Source of the DNA: Kitasatospora papulosa
GTDB lineage: Bacteria; Actinomycetota; Actinomycetes; Streptomycetales; Streptomycetaceae
Direction: 5' to 3'
Length of the DNA: 64,000 nt
NCBI RefSeq assembly: GCF_000717245.1
Contig: NZ_JNYQ01000011.1
Span: 124,001 to 188,000 of the forward strand
A model generated the notes under the pieces. It was given only the letters and a program-made list of their open reading frames with translations, did not search any database and was not told where the DNA came from. Within the stretch, counting starts at the first letter, position 1. Each line of letters begins with the position of its first letter. Position numbers and translations under genes: made by a program. Below, piece after piece: positions 49,436 through 57,854 of this stretch.

Positions 49436-51100
49436 TCAGCTGACGTTGACCGCGGTCCAGGCGGCGGCGACAGCCTTGTACTCGGTGCTGGTGGAGCCGT
49501 AGAGGGACGACGCCGCCGAGAGCGTGGCCGTGCGGGCGCCCGAGTACTTGGTCGTCGACGTCATGTACGTCGTCAGCGCCTTGTACCAGATCTGCAGTGC
49601 CTTGGCCCGGCCGATCCCGGTGACCGTGGAGCCGCTGTAGGTCGGCGAGTTGTAGCTGACCCCGTTGATGGTCTTGGAGCCACTGCCCTCCGCGAGGAGG
49701 TAGAAGAAGTGGTTCGCGACACCCGACGAGTAGTGCACGTCGAGGTTGCCGAGGGTCGAGGACCAGTAGTCCTTGGAGCCGCCGTCCTTGCTCGGCTTGT
49801 CCATGTAGCGCAGCGGTGTGCCGTCACCGTTGATGTTGATCTCCTCGCCGATGAGGTAGTCACCCACGTCGGAGGAGTTCGCCGCGTAGAACTCGACGCC
49901 CGTGCCGAAGATGTCGGACGTCGCCTCGTTCAGGCCGCCGGACTCGCCCGAGTAGTTGAGGCCCGCCGTGTTGGAGGTGACGCCGTGGCTCATCTCGTGG
50001 CCCGCCACGTCCAGCGAGGTCAGCGGGTGCGTGTTGCCCGAGCCGTCGCCGTAGGTCATGCAGAAGCAGCTGTCGTCCCAGAAGGCGTTGACGTAGGCGT
50101 TGCCGTAGTGGACCCGGGAGTATGCCGCCACGCCGTTGTTCTTGATGCCGCTGCGGTTGAAGGTGCTCTTGTAGAAGTCCCAGGTCTTCTGGGCGCCGTA
50201 GGCGGCGTCGACGGCCGCGGTCTGGTCGGTGGTGGAGCTGGAGGCGGCGCCGGTGCCCCAGACGTCGTCGGCGTCGGTGAACAGGGTGCCCGCGGAGGAG
50301 GTGCTGGCGTGCGCCTTGTTGTAGGTCTTGTGACCGCCGCGCGTGCCGTCCGTCAGGTTGTACGTCGAGCCCGACAGGGTGGTGTTGAGGGTGACCGTGC
50401 CCGAGTAGAGGCTCTTGCCGGTACCGGTCTCGATGCCCTGGTACTCGTAGAGCTTCTCGCCGGTGGCGGCATCGGTGATCACGTGCAGCTCGTTCGGGGT
50501 GCCGTCGTCCTGGAGACCACCGACGACGGTCTCGTAGGCGAGGGTCGGCTCGCCGGTGGCGGCCCAGACGACCTTGCGGGGCGCCTGGTCGGCCGCGGTC
50601 TTCTCCGAGCCCGCGGCCTCGGCGGCGGCGACCGCCTGCTTCTCGGCCTTCGAGGCGGCGATCGTCGGCTTGAGGGAGGAGACCTTGATGGCCGCCTTCG
50701 TGGCCTTGGTGACGCCCTCGGCCTTCCCCGCCTTGGTCTCGTGCACGACGAGGTCACCGCCCAGGACCGGGAGGCCGTTGTACGTGCGCTCGTACCGCGT
50801 GTGAACCGTGCCGTCGACGTCCTTGACGACGTCTCTGACGAGCAGCTTCTCCTGTGCGCCGAGACCTATCTCCTGTGCCGTCTCCGCCGTGGCGGCGTCG
50901 GCCTGCCGGATGAGGGCGGTGCGGGCTGAGGCGGAGAGCTGGAGGGGCGAGCCGGCGAGCGGGGCAGGCGTGTCGGCGGGGAGCGCAGCGGTCCGGGCCG
51001 CGGCACCGGTGGTCATACCGGTGGCGAGCAGGGATCCGGCGGCGACAGCGGTGGCGATCGCCAGAGTGGTCCGCTTGTGACGCGCGTAGAAGTGGGTCAC
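49436..51100 (-). CDS. Secreted M4 (thermolysin-family) metallopeptidase
   Basis: 554 residues: leader (1-35), FTP/PepSY propeptide (about 50-215, ending near a mature start around NTTLSGSTYNLTDGTRGG), and the M4 domain with H368-E-M-S-H372 (zinc ligands and catalytic Glu369), the third ligand Glu in GGLNEATSDIFGT, and the stabilising His in LDVHYSSGVANHFFYLL. Two Cys (DSCFCMTYG). A broad-specificity extracellular protease, kept inactive by its propeptide until export. Monocistronic. Confidence 0.93.
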   Translation of the reverse strand: MTHFYARHKRTTLAIATAVAAGSLLATGMTTGAAARTAALPADTPAPLAGSPLQLSASARTALIRQADAATAETAQEIGLGAQEKLLVRDVVKDVDGTVHTRYERTYNGLPVLGGDLVVHETKAGKAEGVTKATKAAIKVSSLKPTIAASKAEKQAVAAAEAAGSEKTAADQAPRKVVWAATGEPTLAYETVVGGLQDDGTPNELHVITDAATGEKLYEYQGIETGTGKSLYSGTVTLNTTLSGSTYNLTDGTRGGHKTYNKAHASTSSAGTLFTDADDVWGTGAASSSTTDQTAAVDAAYGAQKTWDFYKSTFNRSGIKNNGVAAYSRVHYGNAYVNAFWDDSCFCMTYGDGSGNTHPLTSLDVAGHEMSHGVTSNTAGLNYSGESGGLNEATSDIFGTGVEFYAANSSDVGDYLIGEEININGDGTPLRYMDKPSKDGGSKDYWSSTLGNLDVHYSSGVANHFFYLLAEGSGSKTINGVSYNSPTYSGSTVTGIGRAKALQIWYKALTTYMTSTTKYSGARTATLSAASSLYGSTSTEYKAVAAAWTAVNVS

Positions 51101-51584
51101 AGGAGCTCCTTCTTGTGGGGGCGACCCGACGGGTTGGGGCAGCCGGAGGGGCGCCGAAAAGGGGGGTGCGGCGTGCGATGGAACTTTGGCACTTGTGCCC
51201 TGTGCATGTCATGAGGCGGCGAAGTGGTTGGCTGAAACACGCCTGATCCCGCAGTGTTTCGGTCCTGTGAACGCCGCGTCCCGACGTGGGACAAGCGCCG
51301 GTACAGAGCCCCGCTGCCGGTTGCTTGTCGCTGGTGAAACGGGCTGCGATGCAGTCGCCGGAGGGGCCTGTGCGACCGGAGTCGGTCGTGCGGGTGGCTT
51401 GAACTCGCCCCTGGGGCGCGCACCCCCTGTTCCGGGCCGTTCCCGTATGCCGGGAACGCCCGGCGCGGTGGGGATGGAGTGCGCCTCCGGCCTCCGCGCG
51501 GGGCCGGTGCGACGGAGGCCGATACTGGGAGCGGCGGCCCGGGGCCGCATTCCTTCGACGGTGCCCCCACCGAGGGGAGTACAT
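51101..51584. promoter_or_regulatory. Upstream region of the M4 protease and cstR
   Basis: No gene supported in about 480 nt. An inverted repeat GAAACAC (51234-51240)-N13-GTGTTTC (51254-51260) and GGCACTTGTGCC (51188-51199) lie on the protease side and could be its operators. Confidence 0.4.
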
Positions 51585-51598
51585 TACCCCTGGGGGTA
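51585..51598 (+). promoter_or_regulatory. CstR/CsoR-type operator ahead of cstR
   Basis: TACCCCTGGGGGTA, matching the CsoR-family consensus TACCCC..GGGGTA, 17 nt before the cstR start, implying autorepression. Two further copies control the divergent sulfur genes at 54629-54675. Confidence 0.8.
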
Positions 51599-51615
51599 TC
51601 TCATGAGGAGTGATG

Positions 51616-51903
51616 ATGGAGCTTGATCTGGCGGGTGCGGAGCTGAAGGCGGTCCTGAACCGGCTGCGCCGGGCTCAGGGGCAGATCGCCGGGGTGATCC
51701 GGATGATCGAGGAGGGCCGCGACTGCGAAGAGGTCGTCACCCAGCTGGCAGCCGCGTCGCGCGCGCTGGACCGGGCCGGGTTCGCGATCATCGCCACCGG
51801 TCTCCAGCAGTGCCTGACCGAGACGGAGAACGGCATGCGTTCCGGTGAGGACCGTGACGAGATGCGCGGCCGACTGGAGAAGCTGTTCCTCTCCCTGGCC
51901 TGA
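51616..51903 (+). CDS. CstR-like persulfide-sensing repressor (CsoR family)
   Basis: 95 residues from ATG 51616 (GAGGAG 5 nt upstream; GTG 51610 and ATG 51613 are in frame). All-helical DUF156 fold: RLRRAQGQIAGVIRMIEEGRDCEEVVTQLAAASRAL. Cysteines C37 and C66 are kept, but the copper-ligand His of CsoR (four residues before the second Cys) is Gly62. Copper CsoR needs Cys-His-Cys, whereas persulfide sensor CstR uses two Cys only, so this is CstR-type. The neighbouring sulfane-sulfur genes agree. Confidence 0.85.
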   Translation: MELDLAGAELKAVLNRLRRAQGQIAGVIRMIEEGRDCEEVVTQLAAASRALDRAGFAIIATGLQQCLTETENGMRSGEDRDEMRGRLEKLFLSLA

Positions 51904-52027
51904 CCCGCGGGCGGCCAGGCCCGGCCGGCTGTCCGACCTGGTCGACCGGTCCGTCCGGCCAGGTCGGGATCGGGCCGGCCCGCCTGGCCGGCCCTGCCCG
52001 GTCGGGGGCGCGCGGCGGGCCGTGGCC

Positions 52028-52771
52028 TCAGGCGATCGCGTCGACGAGCATGAAGGCCGCGACCCCCAGCAGTACGAAAGCGAACACCCTCTGAAGGGTG
52101 GGGCCCGTGATCTTCGACGCGAGCCGCTTTCCGTCCCAGGCGCCGAGGATCGCGGCTCCGGTGAACGGGGCGATCACCTCCCATCGCAGATCGCCACCGG
52201 TTCCCGCTCTCGCGGTCAACGCGGCGAGGGAGTTGACGGTGATGACCAGCAGGCTGGTGCCCACGGCCTGCTTCATACGCAGACCCAGGACGCCCACCAG
52301 CGCCGGAACCGCGAGGAATCCGCCGCCGACGCCGAGAAAGCCCGTCACGGCTCCGAGCCCGGCGCCCGCTCCCGCCGCGCCGGTGGGCCGGATGTGCTCC
52401 GGCGGCTCGGCGCCGGAGGGCCGCAGCATCCGTACGGCTGCCAGCGCCGCGACGACCGCGAACGCCGTGGTGAGTGCCGCTGCCGGGAGGTGGCCGGCGG
52501 CGGCTCAGGCGAGGACCGCCGGAACGATGCCGGCCGCGGCGAACAGCGCGCCGGTCCTCCAGGCCACGTTGCCGTCCCGCGCGTGGGCGTAGAGCGCGGT
52601 CGCGGAGGTGACGGCGACGATGATCAGGCCGGCCGTGGTCGCCGACACCGGTGAGAACCCGAGCAGGTAGATCAGCGCGGGAACCGTGAGGACGCTGCCG
52701 CCACCGCCGAGGGCACCGAGGGCCAGACCGATGACGGCCCCGGCCACGAGTGCGAGGATCAGGGGGCTCAC
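52028..52771 (-). pseudogene. TauE/SafE sulfite/sulfonate exporter interrupted by in-frame TGA
   Basis: Translation from GTG 52771 (overlapping the rhodanese stop, GTGA) gives MSPLILALVAGAVIGLALGALGGGGSVLTVPALIYLLGFSP, a TauE/SafE N-half. Codon 89 is TGA (52505-52507) right after GIVPAVLA. The same frame then continues with AAAGHLPAAALTTAFAVVAALAAVRM and the C-half GAGLGAVTGFLGVGGGFLAVPALVG to a stop at 52028, 248 codons in all. One substitution (for example GGA or CGA to TGA) would explain it. Two half-proteins, readthrough or a sequencing error are alternatives. Confidence 0.8.
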
Positions 52772-53133
52772 GCTATGGATCCGCTGTTCCCGCGCTCGTC
52801 GACGACCGGGAATCCGGCGGCGGCCCACGCGTTCATACCGCCCTCCACGTCCTTCACCTGTGCGCCCCGTGCGGCGAGAAGCCTCGCCGCCTGCCGTGAG
52901 CGGTGCCCGCTGCGGCAGATCACGGCGAGCGGGCGGCCCTGGGCCTCCTCCGGCAGGGCGGCGCCCGCCGTCAGTCCGGTCAGCGGGGCGTGTACCGCGC
53001 CCGAGGCGTGTCCGGCCCTCCACTCGGACTTCTCCCGCACGTCCAGCAGGACGGCCTCCGGCCGGTCGCCGCTGGTGCGGGCGCGTGCCTCGCCCACGGT
53101 CAGGCGCTGTTCGCGCTTTCGGAAGAGGAACAT
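52768..53133 (-). CDS. Single-domain rhodanese sulfurtransferase
   Basis: 121 residues. Rhodanese domain with VLLDVREKSEWRAGHASGAVHAP and active-site loop VICRSGHRSR carrying catalytic C73. It moves sulfane sulfur via a cysteine persulfide. The N-terminal MFLFRKREQRL is basic and may associate with the membrane near the TauE permease. Part of the persulfide-detoxification operon; overlaps TauE by 4 nt. Confidence 0.88.
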   Translation of the reverse strand: MFLFRKREQRLTVGEARARTSGDRPEAVLLDVREKSEWRAGHASGAVHAPLTGLTAGAALPEEAQGRPLAVICRSGHRSRQAARLLAARGAQVKDVEGGMNAWAAAGFPVVDERGNSGSIA

Positions 53134-53245
53134 CGTCGGCTCCGCCTTTCCTGGCTCATGTCGGGTGGTTGGGGTTGCTGGGGTTGCTCAAATGGTTCGG
53201 GAGGTCCGGGTGTTCGGCCCGGTCGGCCGTACCGCGCGCACCGGT

Positions 53246-54604
53246 TCAGCCGGTGACGACGCTCAGCCCGGCCTCCGTCGCGGCGGCGAAGCCGTCGTCC
53301 ACGGCGACGACCCGCCGTCCCGAGGCGTCCAGGAGCGAAGCGGCGATCCCGGCGCGCATTCCGCCCGCGCAGTGCACCCAGACCGTGCCGTCGGGAACCT
53401 CTCCGACACGGCCGTGCAGCTGGTGGACCGGGATGTGCACCGATCCCTCGATCCAGCCGTCCGCGCGCTCGGACGCGCGGCGCACGTCGAGCACGACGAT
53501 CCCGTCGCTCTCCTGTGCCGCCAGTTCGGCGAACGTGGCGCGGGGGAAGGAGGCCGCGCTCTCGCCGTCGCGGAGCCATGAGGCGGGGCCGCCGGTCGCG
53601 GCGGCGGCCGGACGGTCGATGCCGACCCGTACCAGCTCCCGCTGGGCGGAGGCCAGTTGCCCGGCCGACTCCGCGAGGAGGGTGACGGGCTTGCCCCAGG
53701 GGATCATCCAGGCCAGGTAGGTGGCGAGTTTGCCGTCGGCCTCGAAGTTGAACGAGCCCGCCACGTGCCCCCGTGCGAACGCGACCCGGTTGCGCAGGTC
53801 CACCACCCATTCACCGGCCGCGAGACGCGCGGCGATCTCGGCCGGATCCGCGAACGCGGGCGGGGTCAGATCGACGGGAGCGGCCCCCGCGGCGTTGGCG
53901 GGACCCATGTGCGCGTAGTACGCGGGCACGTCCTCCAGCCCGGCGACCAGGTCGGCGACGAAGGTGTCCACGTCCACGGTGAGCGCCGTGTTCCCGGCCT
54001 TCTCCTTCCCGATGGTCGTGGAGTCGCCGTCCGCCTGCGCGGATGAGCAGAAGCTGCCGAAGCCGTGCGTGGGCAGGACCGCCGTGTCGTCGGGCAGGGC
54101 GTCGGCGAGGCGGTGCGCCGAGGCGTGCTGGGCACGTGCCAGCTGCTCGGTGAGGCGCGGCTCGACGAGGTCGGGCCGACCGACCGTGCCGATGAGCAGC
54201 GAGCCCCCGGTGAACGCAGCGACCGGCCGGCCCGCCTCGGCGAGTACGTACGCCGTGTGGTGCGGGGTGTGACCGGGCGTCGCCACGGCCGCCAGGGTGA
54301 GACGTGTGTCGACGTCGACGGTGTCGCCGTCGGCGACGGGGGTCCGGGCGAACGAGACGTGCGCACCGGCCGGGACCAGGTAGACGGCGCCGGTCAGGCG
54401 TGCGAGCTCCAGGCCGCCGGTGACGTAGTCGTTGTGGATGTGCGTCTCCACCACGTGGGAGATCCGCACCCCCCGTCGGGCCGCGACGGCCAGGACCTGG
54501 TCGACGTCGCGGGGCGGATCCACGACCACCGCCGACCGCTCGCCGCCGGCGAGATAACTGCGGTTGCCCAGGCCTTCGAGCTCGATGGTGTCGACGAAGA
54601 ACAC
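53246..54604 (-). CDS. Persulfide dioxygenase-rhodanese fusion (CstB/BlrB-like MBL protein)
   Basis: 452 residues from GTG 54604 behind GAGAGGAG. MBL-fold dioxygenase (1-240) with iron ligands in THIHNDYVTGG (H55, H57, D59), TPGHTPHHTAY, and HGFGS; Tyr60 replaces the usual His after HxHxD, as in other fusion members. Then two rhodanese-like domains: an inactive one (VVDLRNRVAFARGHVAGSFN, about 260-345) and an active one with C412 (WVHCAGGMRAG). It oxidises persulfide to sulfite or transfers it. Regulated by the two operators just upstream. Confidence 0.9.
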   Translation of the reverse strand: MFFVDTIELEGLGNRSYLAGGERSAVVVDPPRDVDQVLAVAARRGVRISHVVETHIHNDYVTGGLELARLTGAVYLVPAGAHVSFARTPVADGDTVDVDTRLTLAAVATPGHTPHHTAYVLAEAGRPVAAFTGGSLLIGTVGRPDLVEPRLTEQLARAQHASAHRLADALPDDTAVLPTHGFGSFCSSAQADGDSTTIGKEKAGNTALTVDVDTFVADLVAGLEDVPAYYAHMGPANAAGAAPVDLTPPAFADPAEIAARLAAGEWVVDLRNRVAFARGHVAGSFNFEADGKLATYLAWMIPWGKPVTLLAESAGQLASAQRELVRVGIDRPAAAATGGPASWLRDGESAASFPRATFAELAAQESDGIVVLDVRRASERADGWIEGSVHIPVHQLHGRVGEVPDGTVWVHCAGGMRAGIAASLLDASGRRVVAVDDGFAAATEAGLSVVTG

Positions 54605-54628
54605 GGGTCGCTCCTCTCGTAGAAAAAG

Positions 54629-54675
54629 TACCCCCGGGGGTATGTTGTCACCGTAACACCTTACCCCCGGGGGTA
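54629..54675 (-). promoter_or_regulatory. Twin CstR operators upstream of the sulfur operon
   Basis: Two identical 14-bp palindromes TACCCCCGGGGGTA at 54629-54642 and 54662-54675, spaced 33 bp (about three helical turns). Same consensus as the cstR operator. They sit 25 nt ahead of the dioxygenase start, covering its promoter. Confidence 0.88.
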
Positions 54676-54842
54676 TATTTCCAGGAGGGTGGACGCCCTG
54701 CCGGGAGGTAGCGCCCGGCAGGTGGGGACGGCCGGGACGTGGTCCGCCGCCGCACCACCCGCCGACCCTTCGCAGGCCAGGCCCCCTGTGCCGGTGCGGC
54801 CCCGGATAGACTCGTCCGCATGGTCCGGTCGTCCGTGGTGAG

Positions 54843-55643
54843 GTGAGCTCCGGGATGTGGCTGCGTGAGGCGGACACGGTGGTGCGGCAGTCCGCGGCGC
54901 TGCCGGAGCAGCGGGCGCAGGACTCTTTCGTCATCACCGCGGGATTCCGGGTTCCCGCCGTCCCCACGGAGTGGTCGCCGCACTCCCATCCGATGCACGA
55001 GCTCGTCTGGGTGCGCGGGGGGACGCTGACGTCCCGGGTGGAGGACCGCATCTTCACCGTGTCCGAGGGGTACGGGCTCTGGATGCCCGCCGGGACGGTG
55101 CACGGGGGCCGGGCGACCGCGGGGGCGGAGTTCCATGACGCCTTCTTCGCCCCCGAACTCACACCGATCGCTTTCGGGGAGCCGAAGGCGATCGCGATGA
55201 CGCCGCTGCTCGAGTCGCTGCTGACCCATCTGTCCCGCCCGGATCTCGATGCGGCGGCCAGGGCGCGGGCCGAGTCGGTCGTGTTCGACGTGCTCCAGCC
55301 GTCGGAGCACCAGTTCGCCCTGCAGCTGCCCGGCGACGCGCGGACCGCGGCGATCGCCGAAGCCCTGCTGGACGATCCCGCCGACTCCCGCTCGCTGGAG
55401 GAGTGGGCGCGGTGGCTGGGGGTCAGCGACCGCACGGTCACTCGCGCGTTCCGTCAGGCGACAGGTCTCTCCTTCGCTCAGTGGCGGCAGATGCTGCGTG
55501 TGCACCGGGCGCTGACGCTGCTGGCCGAGGGCTTCGACGTGACATCGGTCTCCGAGACGCTCGGCTACGCGCAGCCCAGCTCCTTCATCGCCGCGTTCCG
55601 CCGGGTCATGGGGACCACGCCGGGTGCCTTCTTCGACGCGTAG
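54843..55643 (+). CDS. AraC-family regulator with cupin sensor
   Basis: 266 residues from GTG 54843 (ATG 54855 possible). Cupin sensor (about 40-100: EWSPHSHPMHELVWVRGGTLTSRVEDRIFTVSEGYGLWMPAGTVHGG) and C-terminal double HTH (RSLEEWARWLGVSDRTVTRAFRQATGLSFAQWRQMLRVHRALTLLAEGFDVTSVSETLGYAQPSSFIAAFRRVMGTTPGAFF). Divergent from the sulfur operon and followed by an MBL hydrolase gene it may control. Confidence 0.87.
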   Translation: MSSGMWLREADTVVRQSAALPEQRAQDSFVITAGFRVPAVPTEWSPHSHPMHELVWVRGGTLTSRVEDRIFTVSEGYGLWMPAGTVHGGRATAGAEFHDAFFAPELTPIAFGEPKAIAMTPLLESLLTHLSRPDLDAAARARAESVVFDVLQPSEHQFALQLPGDARTAAIAEALLDDPADSRSLEEWARWLGVSDRTVTRAFRQATGLSFAQWRQMLRVHRALTLLAEGFDVTSVSETLGYAQPSSFIAAFRRVMGTTPGAFFDA

Positions 55644-55788
55644 GACTCGCCCCGCACTCGTGTCGTGCGAGGCGCCCGCGAACCCGGCGTAAACCGGGGG
55701 CCGTCCGCCCTGTCGCGGGCCGACGGCCGGTGGCACCATCTGTCGGACGCTCCCTTCCGTCCAGGTCGGCCCGTACACCGTCACCGCG

Positions 55789-56544
55789 TTGCCCGACGGG
55801 GAGGGCCCTTTCTTCTCCCCCCGGTCGGAGGCGTTCCCCGGTGTCACCGCCGAGCAGTGGGCGGCGGCCGACCGGTTCGATCCCGGCGCGCTCGACGACG
55901 GCGGGCGCTGGTGGCTCCGGTTCCGCGCGTTCGCGATCCGCAGCGACCGGGGCGTGACCCTGGTCGACGCCGGGATCGGCCCGGCCGACGGCCCGGCGGC
56001 CTCCTGGGCTCCCGTGCCCGGTGTGCTCCCGGCTTCACTGGCAGCAGCCGGCGTCGCACCGGCCGACGTGGACACCGTCGTGCTCACGCACCTCCACACC
56101 GACCACGTGGGCTGGGCCGTCGTGGGCGGGGCGCGGGCGTTTTTCCCGAACGCCTCGTACGTGTTGCAGCAGGCTGAACTCGACGCGATCGAGGAGGTCA
56201 ACCCGCAGCTGCGGTCCACGCTGATCGACCCGCTCCGCAGGGCCGGTCAGCTTCGACTGCTCGACGGCGACACCTCGCTGCGCGGCGGTGAGCGTGTGGT
56301 CGCCACACCCGGTCACACGCCCGGCCACCAGAGCGTGCTCGTCGCGTCCGGGCGCGACCAGGCCGTCGTCACCGGTGACCTGCTCGTGCACGCGATCCAG
56401 CTGCTCCACCCCGAAATCGCCTACGCCCACAAGATGGACCCGGAGCGGGCGAGGGAGTCGAGGCGGCAGGTGCTGCTCCGTCCGTCCGCCGGCACCTTCC
56501 ACCTCGCGACCCCGCACCTGACCGAGCCGTTCATCACCCGCTGA
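55789..56544 (+). CDS. MBL-fold metallohydrolase (lactonase-like)
   Basis: 251 residues from TTG 55789. Zinc motif VLTHLHTDHVGWAVVGG (HxHxDH), VATPGHTPGHQSV, VVTGDLLVHAIQ and HLATPHL. The family includes quorum-quenching lactonases and other hydrolases. The frame reads back in homologous-looking sequence (VQVGPYTVTALPDG) to a GTC at 55762 where a GTG would be expected, so the natural start may be mutated or TTG may be real. Confidence 0.8.
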   Translation: MPDGEGPFFSPRSEAFPGVTAEQWAAADRFDPGALDDGGRWWLRFRAFAIRSDRGVTLVDAGIGPADGPAASWAPVPGVLPASLAAAGVAPADVDTVVLTHLHTDHVGWAVVGGARAFFPNASYVLQQAELDAIEEVNPQLRSTLIDPLRRAGQLRLLDGDTSLRGGERVVATPGHTPGHQSVLVASGRDQAVVTGDLLVHAIQLLHPEIAYAHKMDPERARESRRQVLLRPSAGTFHLATPHLTEPFITR

Positions 56545-56637
56545 CCGGCTGACCGGCTGACGCGCTGACCTGCTGGCCCACTGACCGCTGACGCGCTGAC
56601 CGGTTGGCCCGCTGGCGCCCGCTGGCGCGCTGACCGG
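56541..56637. repeat. Tandem octamer repeat starting at a stop codon
   Basis: About twelve head-to-tail units of consensus CTGACSSG (CTGACCGG, CTGACGCG, CTGGCGCG and variants) from 56541, the first TGA being the stop of the MBL gene. The 8-nt period cannot be coding. Origin by slippage is likely. Confidence 0.8.
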
Positions 56638-56762
56638 CCCGGGGAGGCCGGTCCGCCTCTCCCGCTCGCGGGGCGGTACCTCCGCGCATGTCCGGAATCC
56701 CGTATCCCGTGTCCAGAACTCCTGATTGTCGACATGGCAAGCGGAATATAACCTTTTCCGAG

Positions 56763-56781
56763 TTAGGTGACCCTTAGTTGG
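56763..56781 (+). promoter_or_regulatory. Possible degenerate iron box (DmdR/IdeR-type)
   Basis: TTAGGTGACCCTTAGTTGG matches 11 of 19 positions of the iron-box consensus TTAGGTTAGSCTAACCTAA, with a perfect left half. It follows an AT-rich patch (gcggaatataacctttt) that could hold the promoter of the iron-transport operon. Weak, but rightly placed. Confidence 0.4.
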
Positions 56782-56892
56782 TGCTCGCCGTGGACGGGGC
56801 TTTCCCGTGTGCGGGCGGGCGTGCCGCCCGGCCGGTGAAGACCGGGCGGAGGGTGCCGCACTCCTTGTCCCTCCGACTGTCCGGACCCAGCG

Positions 56893-57756
56893 ATGTTCAC
56901 GAGCCCCTTCCGGCAGACCGACCGCCCCGCGGCCGGCACCGCCGCGCCCGCAGCCGCCCTCCACGGGCACGACCTGGTGCTGCGGTACGGCGGCAGGCCG
57001 GTCGTCCACGGCGTCTCGATCGCCCTGGAACCCGGCCGTGCGACCGCCCTGGTGGGGCCGAACGGCAGCGGGAAGTCCACCCTGCTCCGCGCGCTGTCCC
57101 GGCTGCACCGGGTGGACGGCGGCCGGGTGACGCTCGGCTCCGGCGACGGACAGCCCGAGCGCGACGCGGCCCTGCTGAGCGCCCGCCAGTTCGCCCGAGA
57201 AGTCACGTTGTTCTCCCAGTCGAGGCCCGCGCCCCAAGGACTCACGGTCGCCGAGGTCGTGGCGTTCGGACGCCACCCCTACCGGCGCGGGTTCGCCGGA
57301 CAGACCGCCGAGGACCGCACCGCGATCGACCACGCCATGGGCGTCACCGGTGTACGGGACATGGCCGGCAGGCCCGTCGGTGAACTCTCCGGCGGAGAGA
57401 TGCAGCGCGTCTGGCTCTCCGCCTGCCTGGCCCAGGACACCGGTGTCGTCCTTCTGGACGAACCGACCAACCACCTGGATCTGCGCTACCAGATCGAGAC
57501 GCTCGACCTGGTGCGCGATCTCGTCCAGGAACACGGCATCGCGGTCGGCATCGTGCTGCACGACCTCGACCAGGCGTCCCGCGTCGCGGACACCCTGCTC
57601 CTGATGCGCTCCGGCCGCGTGCACGCGGCGGGCGCACCCGCCGACGTCCTCACCGCCGAGAACATCGCCGAGGTCTACGACATCCGCGTCGAGGTCGGCG
57701 TCGATCCTCGCACCGGCCGTCTCCGTATCGACCCGCTCGGGCGGCACCTCGTCTGA
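56893..57756 (+). CDS. Iron-siderophore ABC transporter ATP-binding protein (FecE/FhuC type)
   Basis: 287 residues from ATG 56893. Walker A GPNGSGKSTLLRAL, signature LSGGEMQRVWLSACL, Walker B VVLLDEPTNHLD, switch His in VLHDLDQA. The class powers uptake of ferric siderophores, haem or cobalamin. Here it precedes the binding protein and the permease, an order seen in Streptomyces siderophore loci. Confidence 0.9.
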   Translation: MFTSPFRQTDRPAAGTAAPAAALHGHDLVLRYGGRPVVHGVSIALEPGRATALVGPNGSGKSTLLRALSRLHRVDGGRVTLGSGDGQPERDAALLSARQFAREVTLFSQSRPAPQGLTVAEVVAFGRHPYRRGFAGQTAEDRTAIDHAMGVTGVRDMAGRPVGELSGGEMQRVWLSACLAQDTGVVLLDEPTNHLDLRYQIETLDLVRDLVQEHGIAVGIVLHDLDQASRVADTLLLMRSGRVHAAGAPADVLTAENIAEVYDIRVEVGVDPRTGRLRIDPLGRHLV

Positions 57757-57854
57757 AGCAGCGCCACTTCGAACGAGTCACGGCAGCGGCCACAGCCGCA
57801 CACCACTCCCACCGAACACCTCCCATCGAAACGCAAGAAAACAGAGGCCCCTCA

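Noticed and set aside
51616..51903. Copper-sensing CsoR
   Set aside because: The His ligand is absent and neighbours handle sulfur, not copper.
52505..52507. Selenocysteine codon in TauE
   Set aside because: No SECIS-like hairpin was evident after the TGA and TauE proteins are not known selenoproteins; nonsense mutation or sequence error is simpler.
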